A stretch of 64,000 nt of DNA from Verrucomicrobiota bacterium (lineage in GTDB: Bacteria > Verrucomicrobiota > Verrucomicrobiia > Limisphaerales > SXTU01). The position numbers and the translations under genes were made by a program. Position 1 is the first letter of the stretch. Each line of letters opens with the position of its first letter. The notes below the pieces were generated by a model. The model saw only the letters and a list, made by a program, of their open reading frames with translations, was not told the DNA's origin and did no database searches. Shown piece by piece: positions 63,767-64,000 of this stretch. Location of the stretch: the NCBI GenBank assembly GCA_016871445.1, contig VHDH01000007.1, positions 1-64,000 on the forward strand, read 5' to 3'.

Positions 63767-64000
63767 TCAATTCGTCAGGTAGTCGCGGGGATCGGTCACC
63801 CGGCCGGTGATGGCGCTGGCGGCGACGGTGGCGGGGCTGGCGAGATAGACTTCGCTCTCTTTGCTGCCCATGCGCCCGGGAAAATTACGGTTCGTCGCGC
63901 TGATGCACTTGAGGCCGCTCTGGTTCATGCGGCCAAACGTGTCCACCGGACCACCGAGGCAAGCCGAGCACCCGGCGTTTTCCGTCATGCGCACGCCGGC
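63767..64000 (-). CDS. leuC: 3-isopropylmalate dehydratase large subunit (aconitase family), C-terminal part
   Basis: Partial gene: the 5' part lies beyond the window edge and about 77 C-terminal residues are seen. The [17 protein letters not shown] segment contains the last cysteines that bind the 4Fe-4S cluster, and [20 protein letters not shown] with [17 protein letters not shown] is the aconitase-family C-terminal signature. The form fits LeuC of the leucine pathway, which isomerises 2-isopropylmalate to 3-isopropylmalate with LeuD; homoaconitase cannot be excluded from the fragment. Confidence 0.85.
   Translation of the reverse strand, partial: AGVRMTENAGCSACLGGPVDTFGRMNQSGLKCISATNRNFPGRMGSKESEVYLASPATVAASAITGRVTDPRDYLTN

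Overview
The window reads as a chromosomal segment of a Gram-negative member of the Planctomycetes-Verrucomicrobia group, most likely Verrucomicrobiota (Pedosphaera/Limisphaera-like). This is an inference from gene content: an LpxA lipid A enzyme, a PSD1 (planctomycete cytochrome c, DUF1549, DUF1553) plus DUF1501 pair, a Tat-exported Gfo/Idh/MocA oxidoreductase, a one-gene sulfatase locus, PQQ-repeat and sugar epimerase genes, and many Tat or lipoprotein signal peptides. Genes are dense, on both strands, with no prophage, CRISPR array or intact insertion sequence.

Layout. 0-8.3 kb: 3' end of hflX, radC, lpxA, then minus-strand genes for a secreted EEP-fold phosphatase/nuclease, agmatine deiminase, a LamG-like secreted protein, a Gfo/Idh/MocA oxidoreductase, an RluA-type pseudouridine synthase and a type IV pilin-like protein. 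8.4-15.1 kb: polyprenyl diphosphate synthase, an ECF-type sigma factor with a small membrane partner, then a minus-strand block with a CvpA-like protein, two tail-anchored coiled-coil proteins, an ABC-2 type permease and a tRNA-Pro(CGG). 15.2-17.7 kb: a Tat/lipoprotein amidohydrolase and a two-gene rhombosortase/rhombotarget-lipoprotein operon. 17.8-26.4 kb: the DUF1501/PSD1 pair and a sugar-handling group (3-epimerase-like protein, PQQ-repeat protein, FucU/RbsD, FlK-like thioesterase, aldo/keto reductase). 26.5-32.4 kb: M29 aminopeptidase, a TPR protein, a 13-codon Lys/Ala-rich mini-ORF, mutS carrying an in-frame miniature inverted-repeat insertion, and an aldose epimerase.

32.5-39.4 kb is the classic translation/RNA operon nusA-infB-rbfA-nrnA-truB-ribF, here without a visible rimP and preceded by a leader with a UUCG hairpin and a terminator-like hairpin. 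39.5-49 kb: DMF-amidase-like protein, hisC, a SulP anion transporter with an NTF2-like partner and a divergent NhaR-type LysR regulator (two palindromes lie between them), a decayed REP-associated transposase with four clustered palindromes, a deiodinase-like redoxin (Cys in place of Sec), and a CarB gene that contains only the N-terminal half. 49-64 kb: sulfatase, fabD, EamA transporter, a SAM methyltransferase, eboE-like TIM barrel protein, glnD, ArsS-like radical SAM enzyme, a REC-PAS-SpoIIE phosphatase, trpC, prfB with its programmed +1 frameshift, and the 3' end of a leuC-type dehydratase gene.

Most of the window is ordinary housekeeping. The parts most worth a second look are the rhombosortase with its adjacent substrate, the mobile-element-like insertion inside mutS, the half-length CarB translationally coupled to a broken membrane protein gene, the deiodinase-like protein, the nusA leader, and the mini-ORF at 28.6 kb.
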